Notes: generated from the sequence alone by a model not told the origin. DNA of 64,000 nucleotides from Halomonas sp. GT (GCF_002082565.1 NZ_CP020562.1:1736001-1800000), one strand, 5' to 3'. Shown: positions 9,745 to 18,845, counted from the stretch's first letter. Numbers and translations are program-made.

Positions 9745-12700
9745 ATGCGCGATGCTCGTGAGACAGACCAACTGACCCTGTTCGGCCATTTCTCTTTGTC
9801 ACAGGGAGAAGATGTGCTGACGCACTTCAGTTATGACAAGGTAAAAGCGCTGCTGGTTTATTTGCTGCTGCACCGACAGCCCGTTAACCGAGCTTCCCTT
9901 GCAGAATTACTTTGGCCAGACCAGGGGCTGTCGTCGGGCAGAACCAACCTACGTCATGCGCTTCATTGTCTACGTCAGTCGATGGGTGACAATGCCGAGC
10001 AAGTGTTGAACGTATCCCGCCAGACCATCGCTTTCCAATTGCCAGCCCACTGGCGAGTTGATTTGCACGAATTACAGCAATTGTTAGAAGGGCCTCGAGA
10101 TTTAGCGAACCTCGAAGAGGTGATGTCGTGCTATCAAGGGGATTTAATAGAAGAGCTTCAGCTTGCCAATTGCAGCGAATTTCAGCGATGGTTAGTTCAG
10201 GTGCGAAATGAGTGGCGTCAACGTGTTATTCGTTTTGCTGAGCAGGTGCTAGATGCCCACTCAGATGTACCTGACACGCTATTGGAAGGGTTAGTCAGTC
10301 GCTTTTCTGGCTACGGACCATTTCATGAGCGCCTGGTACGTCAGCTAGCCGAGCAAAATCAGATGGCGGCTGCTCATGAGCAGTACAACAGCTATTTACA
10401 GTTGTTAGCGCTTTCTGGTCAGCAGCCTGAACCGAGCTTTCTTCAGTTAGCAAATTATTGGTCAGATGGCCATCATGATCCGCGCGTAATGAGCCCGCAA
10501 GGCGCTTTTTCTCGCGTACTGGCGGCAGATAGTAAACCTCTTCGTGAAGATGAAATTGAGCTGCGCCAGTTATCTGTCATGGCTATTCGGCTTAAGTTAC
10601 AAGGCGACTGGCAAGACCGTGCGGCTACCCGAAACTGTTTGGCGCTTCAATTAGAGCTACTGCGTTGGTTGGAGCAGCAGTGTCATCACTTAGGAGGATT
10701 CTGGCTGCCTGGCGCAACGGGGGGGCTGGGCTTGGCCTGCTTTGGGACTCATGGTCCAGCTCACCAGTTGGCAGAACTGGTTGCGCTTTATGAACATTGC
10801 CGTCTGGCGTTGCCTTTAGAGTCTCAGCGTCACTGGATCGGTGACGGTGACCCTCCAAAATTTGAACTCGCCGCAGGCCTTAATAGCGGGAGGGTGGTGT
10901 ATCTTCCTGAGCGTCAGCTAGCTGACCCGCTTGGCCAAGTGACTCAAGTATCATTGGAGTTAATGAGCGCTGCAGAGGGCAGCGAGCTGGTGATCTCCCA
11001 AGAAGCCAGCCAGCACATGCCGCCTGCACTTGATTTGCAGCCGCGGTTGGTATCTCGTTTGGTTGCTAGCGATGGCCGCGTCCGTTTAAGAGCATTAGTG
11101 CTGGGGGTGAATGAAGGTGGTAGAGATGCGTTGCCACCTAGTTTAGTGGGTCGAGAAACATCACTGCGCACGCTAAGAGACGCGCTGGCGAGGGCCGGCA
11201 TTGGTTTGCGCCAAAGCGTGCTGGTTCGTGGTGCATCGGGGATGGGTAAATCTGCTCTGATGGTGGGTTTTCGTCAGTTAGAATTGAGCCGTGATGCTGC
11301 CATCTGTTGGCAGCCAACGACGCGGCTATCGGTGCTAGAGCCCTACGGTGTCGCACGCACTTTGCTCGCTTGGTATTTTGAAGCAACGCCAACCTGTGAG
11401 GCTGTTCGTCAGTTACAAGAAACGCTTTGTATGGAGCCTCTGGATGATGAGCGACAGCAGCTGCTTGAAGAGGCGTTAGGGGTTCGTGACGTTCAAGAAG
11501 TGGCCCAGTTAACTCAGAATGGTGAGGCCATTGAGCTAGTCGTAAAGCTTCTACATCGCTTAATCGATCATCAAGCCAGTTCACGGACATTAGTGCTGAT
11601 GATCGACGATCTGCAATGGCTAGATGAACCTTCATTCAAGGTATTAGGAGGGCTACAAGCTCGGTTGCCAATCAATACGGCCTTCATGCTGGTAGCCAGC
11701 CATCATGGTCGAGAGTCACTGCCAGTTAAGCTGCACTGGGATCAGCAAATTACTCTTGGAAAGCTGGACGCTCTGCAGTCCTCTCGTTTGCTTTCTCAGT
11801 TATCCCGCCGTTATCGCATTCATTTAAGCCCACGGCTGCGCAACCAAATTATTGAGCGTTGCGACGGGGTGCCGTTGTACATGCAAGAGATTTGTCGGCG
11901 TTTAGATATGGATCGCCGCGAAGGTCGCAGTGTGCAGTTTGATGAGCTTCCAAAAGGGCTATTAGGGCTGCTGGCTAGTCGTATTGATCAGTTGGAAGGT
12001 GATCGAGAAATTGCCCACGTAGCAGCGGTATTAGGCAAACGTTTCCGTCTTGATTTTCTGCAAGAGTGCAGTGGTTGGGAAAAACCGCGGCTGTCCCAAG
12101 CGATTGAGCACATGCGTCAACTAGAAATTATAGAACCAGTGGATAAAGAAGGAGGGGAGCCGGAGCATCAGTTTAGTCACCAGTTGCTGCAAGAAGCGGC
12201 CTACCTTTCATGTCCTAGGGACGTGCGCGTTAAGCTTCATCAGCAGGTAGTCACACTGATTGAAGAACGCTTCCCTGTATGGATTAGCCGCCACCCAGGT
12301 GATTTTGCAACCCACTTACGCCGCAGTGGCCATTACGCCAGGGGCGCTCGTTACTTTGAGCTGGCCGCACGGGAAGCCCTCAAGGTGAGTGCTAACCGAA
12401 CGGCACTGCGCATGGCAGACTTCGGACTTGCCAGTCTGCGTCATGTGGATCATGAAGTTGAGCGTGAAGTAAGCCTGCTGACCGTGCGTGGCCAAGCGGC
12501 CTTCGCCTTAGAGGGGCATGGATCGCCCACTGCGCATGAAAGCTTCGTGCGTGCGAGAGAGTTGCTTCGCCAGTCGGGTGGCGCCGCCACGGAAGATCCC
12601 GAAGATCTTGAGCAAATATTTTTGGTTAAGTGGGGCTTATGGGTCGGCCGAAGCCAGCGCTATGCCCACGCCGATGCATTTGCGCTGGCCTCGACGCTTG

Positions 12701-13650
12701 CAGACATTGCTGGGCGTTTAGACGATCCGCGCTACCAACGGCTCGCTGACTATGCCCGGGCGCATTGCGAATACTGGGCTGGACGTATTCAGCAAGCGCA
12801 TGATCACCTGGACGAAATTGACCCGCTCAATGCGCAAATGATGATTGAATGGCTGCCATTCTCTGATCACCCACAAGTAACCGCTGCCTCTTTCCAAGGC
12901 TGGGCGCTCTGCTTGCGTGGTGATTATCAACGCGCAGAGCGGCATATATCCTCCGCTATCCGATTGGCTGAAAAAATTGGCCATCCAGGTACGCTTGCCA
13001 TGGCGTTGATGTTTTCCGCCGCCCTTTATCGGCAGCTTGGGCATGTGCATTTAGCAGCACGACACGCTGAGCGTGCTGCTGCCATGACGGGTACGCCCGA
13101 TTTGCAGCTGTGGCAGATTTCTGCTCAGGGTATTCTTGGCTGGCAACGAGCTCTCGAGGGCGACCAGGGGGGGCTAGCACAGGTGCGGGATAGTTTAGAC
13201 CAGATGGCAGAGCTGAATGGGCGCGATCGTTATCAGCGTCCAGTTTTATGGTACTCAGATGCGTGTATTGAGCTCGGAGAGCTAAAAGCGGCTGAAGATT
13301 ATCTGGATCAGTGCCTAGTCATTGCTAAAGAGCGCACAACACTCTTTTTGCCTGAGCTGGCAACGCAGTTAGCTAAGGTGCGCGATTTGCTTGGGCACCC
13401 TGCTAATGAAGTGAAAGCACTGGCTGAAATGGCCATTGATCAGGCTCGAGAGCATGGCAATCGCCATCAGGAGCTTGCGGCACTTGAGCTTTGGTTGACG
13501 CGCATTGCACCAAATGACCTGCAGGCCAAAGAAGCATTTAGGCGCTTATTGAGTGAGGTGAGCCATAGCGATGCGCCAGTACTGGTTCGTTGGGTGAGCC
13601 TACTTGATAGGCGACTCCCCCACGCAGTGAGTGTTGAAAACGAAACATGA
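9745..13650 (+). CDS. Large BTAD-type transcriptional regulator with degenerate cyclase-like, AAA/NACHT-type ATPase and TPR regions
   Basis: A 1301-residue multidomain regulator of unknown target. In order: a winged-helix domain (about 1-95, with RTNLRHALHCLRQ); a BTAD/TPR-like bacterial transcriptional activation domain (about 100-240); a segment (about 273-450) that reads like a class III nucleotide cyclase; a P-loop ATPase with Walker A GASGMGKS (496-503) and Walker B LVLMIDD (616-622); and a helical TPR-like C-terminal half. By eye, both metal-binding Asp positions of the cyclase-like part are replaced (Arg282 and a Gly in the GGLGLACFG stretch), so it is probably catalytically dead and may sense a ligand. 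Such proteins are built like signal-transduction ATPases of the MalT/AfsR kind. It may be co-transcribed with miaE; its 3' end faces the queuosine operon 6 bp away. Confidence 0.82.
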   Translation: MRDARETDQLTLFGHFSLSQGEDVLTHFSYDKVKALLVYLLLHRQPVNRASLAELLWPDQGLSSGRTNLRHALHCLRQSMGDNAEQVLNVSRQTIAFQLPAHWRVDLHELQQLLEGPRDLANLEEVMSCYQGDLIEELQLANCSEFQRWLVQVRNEWRQRVIRFAEQVLDAHSDVPDTLLEGLVSRFSGYGPFHERLVRQLAEQNQMAAAHEQYNSYLQLLALSGQQPEPSFLQLANYWSDGHHDPRVMSPQGAFSRVLAADSKPLREDEIELRQLSVMAIRLKLQGDWQDRAATRNCLALQLELLRWLEQQCHHLGGFWLPGATGGLGLACFGTHGPAHQLAELVALYEHCRLALPLESQRHWIGDGDPPKFELAAGLNSGRVVYLPERQLADPLGQVTQVSLELMSAAEGSELVISQEASQHMPPALDLQPRLVSRLVASDGRVRLRALVLGVNEGGRDALPPSLVGRETSLRTLRDALARAGIGLRQSVLVRGASGMGKSALMVGFRQLELSRDAAICWQPTTRLSVLEPYGVARTLLAWYFEATPTCEAVRQLQETLCMEPLDDERQQLLEEALGVRDVQEVAQLTQNGEAIELVVKLLHRLIDHQASSRTLVLMIDDLQWLDEPSFKVLGGLQARLPINTAFMLVASHHGRESLPVKLHWDQQITLGKLDALQSSRLLSQLSRRYRIHLSPRLRNQIIERCDGVPLYMQEICRRLDMDRREGRSVQFDELPKGLLGLLASRIDQLEGDREIAHVAAVLGKRFRLDFLQECSGWEKPRLSQAIEHMRQLEIIEPVDKEGGEPEHQFSHQLLQEAAYLSCPRDVRVKLHQQVVTLIEERFPVWISRHPGDFATHLRRSGHYARGARYFELAAREALKVSANRTALRMADFGLASLRHVDHEVEREVSLLTVRGQAAFALEGHGSPTAHESFVRARELLRQSGGAATEDPEDLEQIFLVKWGLWVGRSQRYAHADAFALASTLADIAGRLDDPRYQRLADYARAHCEYWAGRIQQAHDHLDEIDPLNAQMMIEWLPFSDHPQVTAASFQGWALCLRGDYQRAERHISSAIRLAEKIGHPGTLAMALMFSAALYRQLGHVHLAARHAERAAAMTGTPDLQLWQISAQGILGWQRALEGDQGGLAQVRDSLDQMAELNGRDRYQRPVLWYSDACIELGELKAAEDYLDQCLVIAKERTTLFLPELATQLAKVRDLLGHPANEVKALAEMAIDQAREHGNRHQELAALELWLTRIAPNDLQAKEAFRRLLSEVSHSDAPVLVRWVSLLDRRLPHAVSVENET

Positions 13651-13656
13651 TTGTGG

Positions 13657-13941
13657 CTACGAATACGTCACTGATTCCAGCCAGTGAAGTGTGGCGAGCG
13701 CCTCCTCTCGGTGCCCGCCACACACATCCGCATCATAGTCGAACTGCTCACACACATCAGGACGATTAGGATCACCAAATAACCTGCATAAATTGTCATC
13801 ACTTAACTGTACGCATCGAACGCCTGCCGGTTTGCCATTTGGCATGCCGGGTATAGAAGAGGTAATAGACGGTGCAATACAGCAAGCACCGCAGCCTGCT
13901 CGGCAGGCGGCGGTGTCCGTTGCAAATACGTGGCTACTCAT
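13657..13941 (-). CDS. YkgJ family cysteine-cluster protein
   Basis: A 94-residue protein of the YkgJ/CxxCxxCC family, probably binding zinc or an iron-sulfur cluster; no reaction is established. Visible metal-ligand candidates are CRAGCGACC near residues 13-21, then single Cys residues in GVRCVQL, DNLCRLF, DVCEQF and DVCGG. Its ATG (13941-13939) overlaps the queD stop by 4 bases (ATGA), so it is translationally coupled as the last gene of the queC-queE-queD operon. That position suggests, but does not show, a link to queuosine-precursor or metal handling. Confidence 0.85.
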   Translation of the reverse strand: MSSHVFATDTAACRAGCGACCIAPSITSSIPGMPNGKPAGVRCVQLSDDNLCRLFGDPNRPDVCEQFDYDADVCGGHREEALATLHWLESVTYS

Positions 13942-14771
13942 GGCGAGGCTTCTGCCGTTGCCCCTTTATCAATTCCTTCGAAGGCTTGAACCAGTGTTTT
14001 ATGGCCGCTGTGTTCTGCAACACTTTTAGCAAGCCACAAAGCAATGTTCTCGACGGTTGTTGGCTTAGGCAGTACGCAGCAGCGTTCTTGAGGCAGCGTG
14101 ATCGAAAACGTGCCTTGTGCAGACTGATAACGGCAAGTCAGCTTTTCATCAATCTGGCTTTCAATGTCCGCTTTTTCAAGCAAATATCGATTATCCAGCC
14201 ATGCTGCCCAGTGCTGTTCAAGCGTAGGCTGACGTGCCTGCTGCTGCCAGATAAACAGGCGCGAGCGGTGGCCATGTGCAATCCGTTGGCAGTTGCCGAG
14301 ATGCCGCTTCAAGCCATGACTATAACCATAAGCAGCGCCGTCTATAGGCTCGTCACTGAGCGTTAAAGTGACGTTGTGGACGTTGGTTGGTCGTTGCTCC
14401 GTTAGCTGTAAACTCAAGTGGTTGGTGACACGGTCAAGAGTGATGGTATCCCAGGGGAGCAAGGTAAATGCTTGGGCTGGGCCGCGAACTTCCATTTCGT
14501 AGGGAGTCGTGGTTCTAATGCAGATGCCTTCAGCGCAGTCAGTAACCTCAATGCCGGGCGCGTTGATAGGTATTAACAAGGTATGGTCTAAGCCGCTATC
14601 GAGCGTGCGTTTAATCCAGGGCTTTACTTCTCCGAAGTCAAAAAGCATGCCATCTTCGCCTAGCTCCCCCTCCAGGTGAGCATCTACTTGCCAGCTACAG
14701 CCTACCAACCCTTTTGTAGGGCACCACAGTGAAACATCAATATGGCTGAGACGATTTACAAATAACGCCAT
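13938..14771 (-). CDS. queD: 6-carboxytetrahydropterin synthase, two-domain (tandem T-fold) form
   Basis: QueD turns 7,8-dihydroneopterin triphosphate into 6-carboxytetrahydropterin, the second step toward preQ0 and queuosine. At 277 residues it is about twice the usual ~120. The zinc/cysteine part is in the C-terminal half: YSHGL (about 150-154), Cys161 and HGH at 166-168 (spacing CxxxxHGH, one residue longer than the common form), and PTTVEN (237-242) matching the catalytic-Glu PTSE region. The acidic/His relay (LFDFGEVK 43-50 and LDHTLL 61-66) appears in the N-terminal half, where the HGH position reads GLVGCSW instead. So the halves look complementary. Start ATG 14771 overlaps the queE stop by one base (TAATG). 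Confidence 0.85.
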   Translation of the reverse strand: MALFVNRLSHIDVSLWCPTKGLVGCSWQVDAHLEGELGEDGMLFDFGEVKPWIKRTLDSGLDHTLLIPINAPGIEVTDCAEGICIRTTTPYEMEVRGPAQAFTLLPWDTITLDRVTNHLSLQLTEQRPTNVHNVTLTLSDEPIDGAAYGYSHGLKRHLGNCQRIAHGHRSRLFIWQQQARQPTLEQHWAAWLDNRYLLEKADIESQIDEKLTCRYQSAQGTFSITLPQERCCVLPKPTTVENIALWLAKSVAEHSGHKTLVQAFEGIDKGATAEASP

Positions 14772-15415
14772 TACTCAAATCCTGCAATTTTGTGCGTTTG
14801 AAGCGATAGCCGCCACTGGGGATTAGCCATGCAATAGGCGGTGGTTGCCTGAACAGTTTCGTGATTCTTCTGCGTTGTGCCGTGGTCCATTGGCTGCAAA
14901 AAAAAGTGGTTGAAGTCCAAATTGGCGAATTGAGTGGGTGGCGCTAAAGATTGTGGGAAAACCAGCTTTAACTCATCACCGCGGGTGACCACCAATGGGT
15001 TTGTGCCCTTAGGGCTAACACATAGCCAGTCAATTCCTGGCGGTGGCATGACCGTTCCATTTGTTTCAACTGCCACTTCAAATCCATCGCTGTGCAGTAG
15101 TGCAATCAGCGGGGAATCAAGTTGGAGCAATGGCTCGCCACCCGTGAAGACTACGTAAGGTGTAGCTCTTCCAGCATGAACTGGCCAAAGGGCTTTAATG
15201 TGTTCAGCGAGTTCACGTGGTGTGTTAAAGCGTCCACCGTTAATGCCATCCGTGCCGATAAAATCGGTGTCGCAAAAGGAGCATTTTGCGCTGGCGCGAT
15301 CGATCTCACGCCCAGACCATAGATTGCAGCCGCTAAAGCGGCAAAATACGCTGGCACGGCCTGCCTGAGCACCTTCGCCCTGCAAGGTATAAAAGGCTTC
15401 TTTGACGTGATACAT
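14771..15415 (-). CDS. queE: 7-carboxy-7-deazaguanine synthase (radical SAM)
   Basis: Radical SAM enzyme that contracts 6-carboxytetrahydropterin to 7-carboxy-7-deazaguanine. The 214 residues start with the typical EAFYTLQGEG. The cluster cysteines are Cys30, Cys45 and Cys48, i.e. Cx14Cx2C rather than the canonical Cx3Cx2C. This spacing is the variant described for some QueE proteins such as that of Burkholderia multivorans. TGGEPLLQ (SAM-binding GGE) and VETNGT follow. The start overlaps the queC stop (TGATG) and its own stop overlaps the queD start, so the three are translationally coupled. Confidence 0.95.
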   Translation of the reverse strand: MYHVKEAFYTLQGEGAQAGRASVFCRFSGCNLWSGREIDRASAKCSFCDTDFIGTDGINGGRFNTPRELAEHIKALWPVHAGRATPYVVFTGGEPLLQLDSPLIALLHSDGFEVAVETNGTVMPPPGIDWLCVSPKGTNPLVVTRGDELKLVFPQSLAPPTQFANLDFNHFFLQPMDHGTTQKNHETVQATTAYCMANPQWRLSLQTHKIAGFE

Positions 15416-16125
15416 CAGCCGGTAACCTGTGTAGGGGTAGATTCATATGCTAGTGGGTCTAGAGTATTGTTGGCTGCGAACGCCGCCAGACGTTCAAGGC
15501 AGCTGCCGCATTTGCCGCAAGCCATCGCGCGTCCTTCATAGCAGGTCCAGGTATCACGGTAATCCAGACCCATTGCTAGGCCATCGAGCAAGATATCGGC
15601 TTTGCTCGAAGTTAAATAAGGTGCATGTAGCGTTACCGGTTCAAAATTGGCGATGCCAGCAACATGGTTCATTGCGTGAACAAATTCAGGGCGGCAGTCA
15701 GGGTAGAGAATATGGTCACCGCCATGGGCGCCATAATCGACACGCGCCGCACCGATATTAACTGCTTTAGCAATGGCTAAAGAAAGCAGAATCATGTTGC
15801 GGTTAGGGACAACGGTGGTGTGGAGGTTTTCAGCAGCATAGTTGCCTTCGGGCATTGATACGTCTGGATTGGTCAGCGCTGAGTTATCTATTAAACCGTG
15901 AATAGCGCGTATATCAACGATCTGATGGGGAATGTTGTGCTGCTTACAAACTGCTTTCGCTATGTCCAGTTCTTTGGAGTGGCGTTGGCCATAATCAAAT
16001 GAGAGCGCATGAACGTCGAGCCCTTCTTGAATTGCGCGGTGAAGAACGGTGTAGGAGTCCATGCCACCAGAATAAACCACAACGGTAGATAAGGCGTCTG
16101 CGCCAGAGGTAGGGGGTAACGACAT
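15415..16125 (-). CDS. queC: 7-cyano-7-deazaguanine (preQ0) synthase
   Basis: ATP-dependent enzyme that converts 7-carboxy-7-deazaguanine to preQ0. The 236 residues carry the PP-loop SGGMDS near residues 19-24 and a C-terminal zinc-binding set [15 protein letters not shown] (four Cys). It is the first gene of the minus-strand operon queC-queE-queD-ykgJ. The start at ATG 16125 has no strong ribosome site. I looked for a preQ1 riboswitch in the leader and saw none. Confidence 0.96.
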   Translation of the reverse strand: MSLPPTSGADALSTVVVYSGGMDSYTVLHRAIQEGLDVHALSFDYGQRHSKELDIAKAVCKQHNIPHQIVDIRAIHGLIDNSALTNPDVSMPEGNYAAENLHTTVVPNRNMILLSLAIAKAVNIGAARVDYGAHGGDHILYPDCRPEFVHAMNHVAGIANFEPVTLHAPYLTSSKADILLDGLAMGLDYRDTWTCYEGRAMACGKCGSCLERLAAFAANNTLDPLAYESTPTQVTG

Positions 16126-16328
16126 AATAATTACTCATTGGCCGGAGAATTTATTGAGTGCTTTAGCATCGCGCTAAATGAGATTCCGGGGTCCGGTCCG
16201 GAAGGGCGGCAGTTTACGCAATGCGGGCTTGCCTGGCCAGTAGTAGTGGCAATTGGTACCATTTTCTGTTCGGTATGTGCATGGGTCAACATGCTAAGCT
16301 AATCCTTCTAGTCGTAAGGGATGAATCC

Positions 16329-16745
16329 ATGGCCACCATAGAACATAGCGAAATTATTAATGCTCAGCCTGAAAGGGTGTTTGAACTGCTAAGTCGAGTT
16401 GAAGATTTTGCTGACTATTCTGATCTCATCAGATCAATTGATACTTTAGGCGATAATCGTTATCGCTGGCATGTCCGTGCGGTGGGTATGGATTGGTCAT
16501 TTGATGTGGCAGTAACCGAGATCAAGCCACCGAATGTGCTGGCGTGGGAATCATTAGAAGGCGTTAAAAATCAAGGACGTTATCAATTGCGTGAAGTGCC
16601 GGAGGGGACTGAGGTATCGCTCACGCTGAGTTATGAAATCCGCAACCGGTTAATGGAAAAAGCGGTGAACCGTGCTGCAAAGCCATTAGTTGGAAAAGTG
16701 AGTAGGCAAATTCTTGAGCGGGTTGAAGCGCGACTAAATGAATAA
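16329..16745 (+). CDS. SRPBCC (START/cyclase-dehydrase-like) family protein
   Basis: A 138-residue protein with the helix-grip fold pattern of the polyketide cyclase/dehydrase and Coq10/RatA relatives: IEHSEIINAQPERVFELLSRVEDFADYS at the N-terminus is characteristic, although written here only in part as EIINAQPERVFELL. It probably binds a hydrophobic ligand; the ligand is unknown. I chose ATG 16329, which has TAAGGG about 9 bases upstream and fits the family N-terminus, over an upstream in-frame ATG at 16221. Its stop overlaps the start of the next membrane-protein gene by 8 bases. Confidence 0.83.
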   Translation: MATIEHSEIINAQPERVFELLSRVEDFADYSDLIRSIDTLGDNRYRWHVRAVGMDWSFDVAVTEIKPPNVLAWESLEGVKNQGRYQLREVPEGTEVSLTLSYEIRNRLMEKAVNRAAKPLVGKVSRQILERVEARLNE

Positions 16746-17400
16746 CTTTTTTAAGCACTCCTGGCGTTGGGCCGCTGGCTTTTCTATCGCAGCAATGCTC
16801 GCCTATGTTTGGTTGTGGTATTCGCCAGACTTGATGGCTGTGAAACGCTGGGCGGCTACGATGTCACACCATCCCCTGGTTGTGATTGCTGTAATGGGCA
16901 CGATGGCCATCACGTTGGCAATTGGTTTGCCGGGCAGTATAGGGCTATGGCTGATTGCGCCTTTCTATCCACCTTTAGTTGCTACCTTAATGTTAACGCT
17001 CAGCAGTGTTGTTGGTGCATGGGGAGCTTATCTATTAGCAGCACGAGCCGGAGGGCGTTGGCAACCAAAAGGTTTGACGCTTAAGGTGATGGATACACTG
17101 AAAGAAAGAAGTGATCTGTTAACTCAGTGCGCGCTGCGCGTTCTACCTGGTTTTCCGCATTCAGTGATTAATTTTGCTGCTGGATTAGGGCATATTCCTC
17201 TAAAGCGTTACTTAATAGCGGCAGCAATTGGGCTTTCGGTAAAGTGGGGGGTTTACAGCAGTGCTATATATGGTGCACTTGAAGCGGTTGAAGAGAAAGA
17301 TGCATTGCAGTTTGATGTGATCCTACCACTTGTCGTGCTGACGATTCTTCTCTTCGTTGGCGGATGGTATAGGCGCCGCGTGGAGGCGGCGCGTCAGTGA
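16738..17400 (+). CDS. TVP38/TMEM64 family inner-membrane protein (VTT domain)
   Basis: A 220-residue polytopic membrane protein of the VTT/SNARE-associated family related to DedA. Members are implicated in membrane lipid homeostasis; the substrate of this one is unknown. The hydrophobic segments, the GLPGSIGLWL stretch and the VLPGFPHSVINFAAGL motif with its conserved Gly/Pro and Asn fit the family. It overlaps the preceding SRPBCC gene by 8 bases (ATGAATAA), so the two are probably translationally coupled. It ends 45 bp before the convergent DUF2789 gene; no terminator is visible there. Confidence 0.85.
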   Translation: MNNFFKHSWRWAAGFSIAAMLAYVWLWYSPDLMAVKRWAATMSHHPLVVIAVMGTMAITLAIGLPGSIGLWLIAPFYPPLVATLMLTLSSVVGAWGAYLLAARAGGRWQPKGLTLKVMDTLKERSDLLTQCALRVLPGFPHSVINFAAGLGHIPLKRYLIAAAIGLSVKWGVYSSAIYGALEAVEEKDALQFDVILPLVVLTILLFVGGWYRRRVEAARQ

Positions 17401-17445
17401 TTAAATAAGTTGTTTGGTCAATGTTTGGATCTAATAGTAATGCTG

Positions 17446-17685
17446 TTAGTTGCTTTTGTGCATTGAGGCATCAAGATGGTCGACAACTTCGGCCCAGTCG
17501 GCATCTTCCTCAACGGCCTCACGAAGAAATTCTGCTTGGCCTTCGTTCCAGCAGGGAGCTTCTGCGAGCGGCGTTTCCGAGGGCAGCGGGGAGTGGCGTT
17601 GAATGAAGCGATCAATTGACTCTGCATCTGAGCGTAGTCCGAGTTGCTCAAATAACTCACTAAAATGGTGCACAGGCTGTTCCAT
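17446..17685 (-). CDS. DUF2789 domain-containing protein
   Basis: A small soluble protein of 79 residues that matches the DUF2789 pattern from memory: start MEQPVHHFSELFEQLGL, then FIQRHSPLP, and an acidic DADWAEVVDHLDA end. No function is known. The ATG at 17685 is preceded by AAGGAAAG. It lies 89 bp downstream of the asparaginase gene on the same strand. Confidence 0.85.
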   Translation of the reverse strand: MEQPVHHFSELFEQLGLRSDAESIDRFIQRHSPLPSETPLAEAPCWNEGQAEFLREAVEEDADWAEVVDHLDASMHKSN

Positions 17686-17774
17686 ACGCTGCTTTCCTTT
17701 TCGGTTATTAACGTATGTTTAAACATAGCGTGTATGAGTGACTACGCCAGTGCCATTTTTTCGGCATGAGATGT

Positions 17775-18845
17775 TTAACGCTCGCCGACAAGTGATGTTA
17801 AAAATCGCTGGCGTCGAACGTCTATGGAAAGGGGTTGAGCCAATAGATGAATGAGTTTAGTGAAAGCTGCTTCCGGCGTCATGTTATCTCCAGAGAGTAG
17901 GCCCGCTTCTGCTAGGCCGTGGCCCGCAGCGTAATCACCCATATGAATGCTGCCCTGGGGGCACTGGCTAATCGCGGCCAACAGTTTTCCTTCGCCACTG
18001 GCGTTAGCAATAACATCAATTATTGCAGGGTCGTTGGGTATATTACCTGCTCCCCAAAGCTGCAGTAGGGCGCCTTTTACGCGCGAGTCACCGAGCAGAG
18101 CTTCTAATTGCCAAGGCGATATACCTGGCCACAATGCTAGTCTAATAACGGCACTATTGGAGGCGGCTTGATAGTCTGAAAGCTCAAATCGGGGCGCGCC
18201 TCGTTGTTGAAACCCTAGGCCTCTGCTTGGGTAATAAATGAAGTCATCGCCAACGCGCTCACCTATACAGGGATAGTTTGGTGAGATAAATGCATCTAAG
18301 GATTCTGTGTGCTGTTTAATCGCTCGTGTCCCCCTCAGAAGGCGATGTGAAAAATAGATCGCCACCTCCTGTAGCTCAGCGCTTGCAGCAAACCTTAGCG
18401 CTCCGTAAAGGTTGTCGATTGCATCGCTATTAAAAGTTTCAAGAGGATGCATGGAGCCTGTTAACACAACCGGGCGGTCTATCCCTTGTAGCTGATAGGC
18501 AAGGCTCGAGGCGGTCCAGCTTAATGTATCTGTGCCGTGAATAACGACAAAACCACGGTAGGTGGCTAGGCGGGCAGCAATATCGTTGGCTATCTGTTGC
18601 CAAGTTAGCGGCGTCGCTGCACTTGAGTCGATCAATGATGCATAACTAAGCACGTCATAGGCGGGGAGGGCCTGTTGGTGCAATACAGGAAGCTGGCTTA
18701 ACGCGGCTGCCATGCGATCTTGAAAGTTCCCCCCTGGGGTTAATCCCTTCACATTTGGCTGCATGCCAATGGTGCCGCCAGTATAGATGACCAGCACACG
18801 TTCTTGAGTGGGGGCGGCGTTTACCAGGGAAGAAGTCATGCTCAT
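17775..18845 (-). CDS. ansA: L-asparaginase (type I, cytoplasmic-like)
   Basis: Hydrolyses L-asparagine to aspartate and ammonia. Both catalytic Thr regions are present: YTGGTIGM near the N-terminus and HGTDTLSWTA about 80 residues later. No signal peptide is evident, which suits the type I enzyme. The start is ambiguous: ATG codons occur at 18851, 18845 and 18839. AGGA lies only 2 bases before the first and 8 before the second, so 18845 is preferred (356 residues). Confidence 0.9.
   Translation of the reverse strand: MSMTSSLVNAAPTQERVLVIYTGGTIGMQPNVKGLTPGGNFQDRMAAALSQLPVLHQQALPAYDVLSYASLIDSSAATPLTWQQIANDIAARLATYRGFVVIHGTDTLSWTASSLAYQLQGIDRPVVLTGSMHPLETFNSDAIDNLYGALRFAASAELQEVAIYFSHRLLRGTRAIKQHTESLDAFISPNYPCIGERVGDDFIYYPSRGLGFQQRGAPRFELSDYQAASNSAVIRLALWPGISPWQLEALLGDSRVKGALLQLWGAGNIPNDPAIIDVIANASGEGKLLAAISQCPQGSIHMGDYAAGHGLAEAGLLSGDNMTPEAAFTKLIHLLAQPLSIDVRRQRFLTSLVGER

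Noticed and set aside
11138-11635. 165-codon frame antisense to the BTAD regulator
   Set aside because: No family similarity or ribosome site; the sense frame carries the Walker A and B motifs over the same bases.
16126-16328. preQ1 riboswitch upstream of queC
   Set aside because: I looked for the short aptamer hairpin with an A-rich tail on the minus strand and did not see it; only GC-rich short repeats near 16183-16205 are present.
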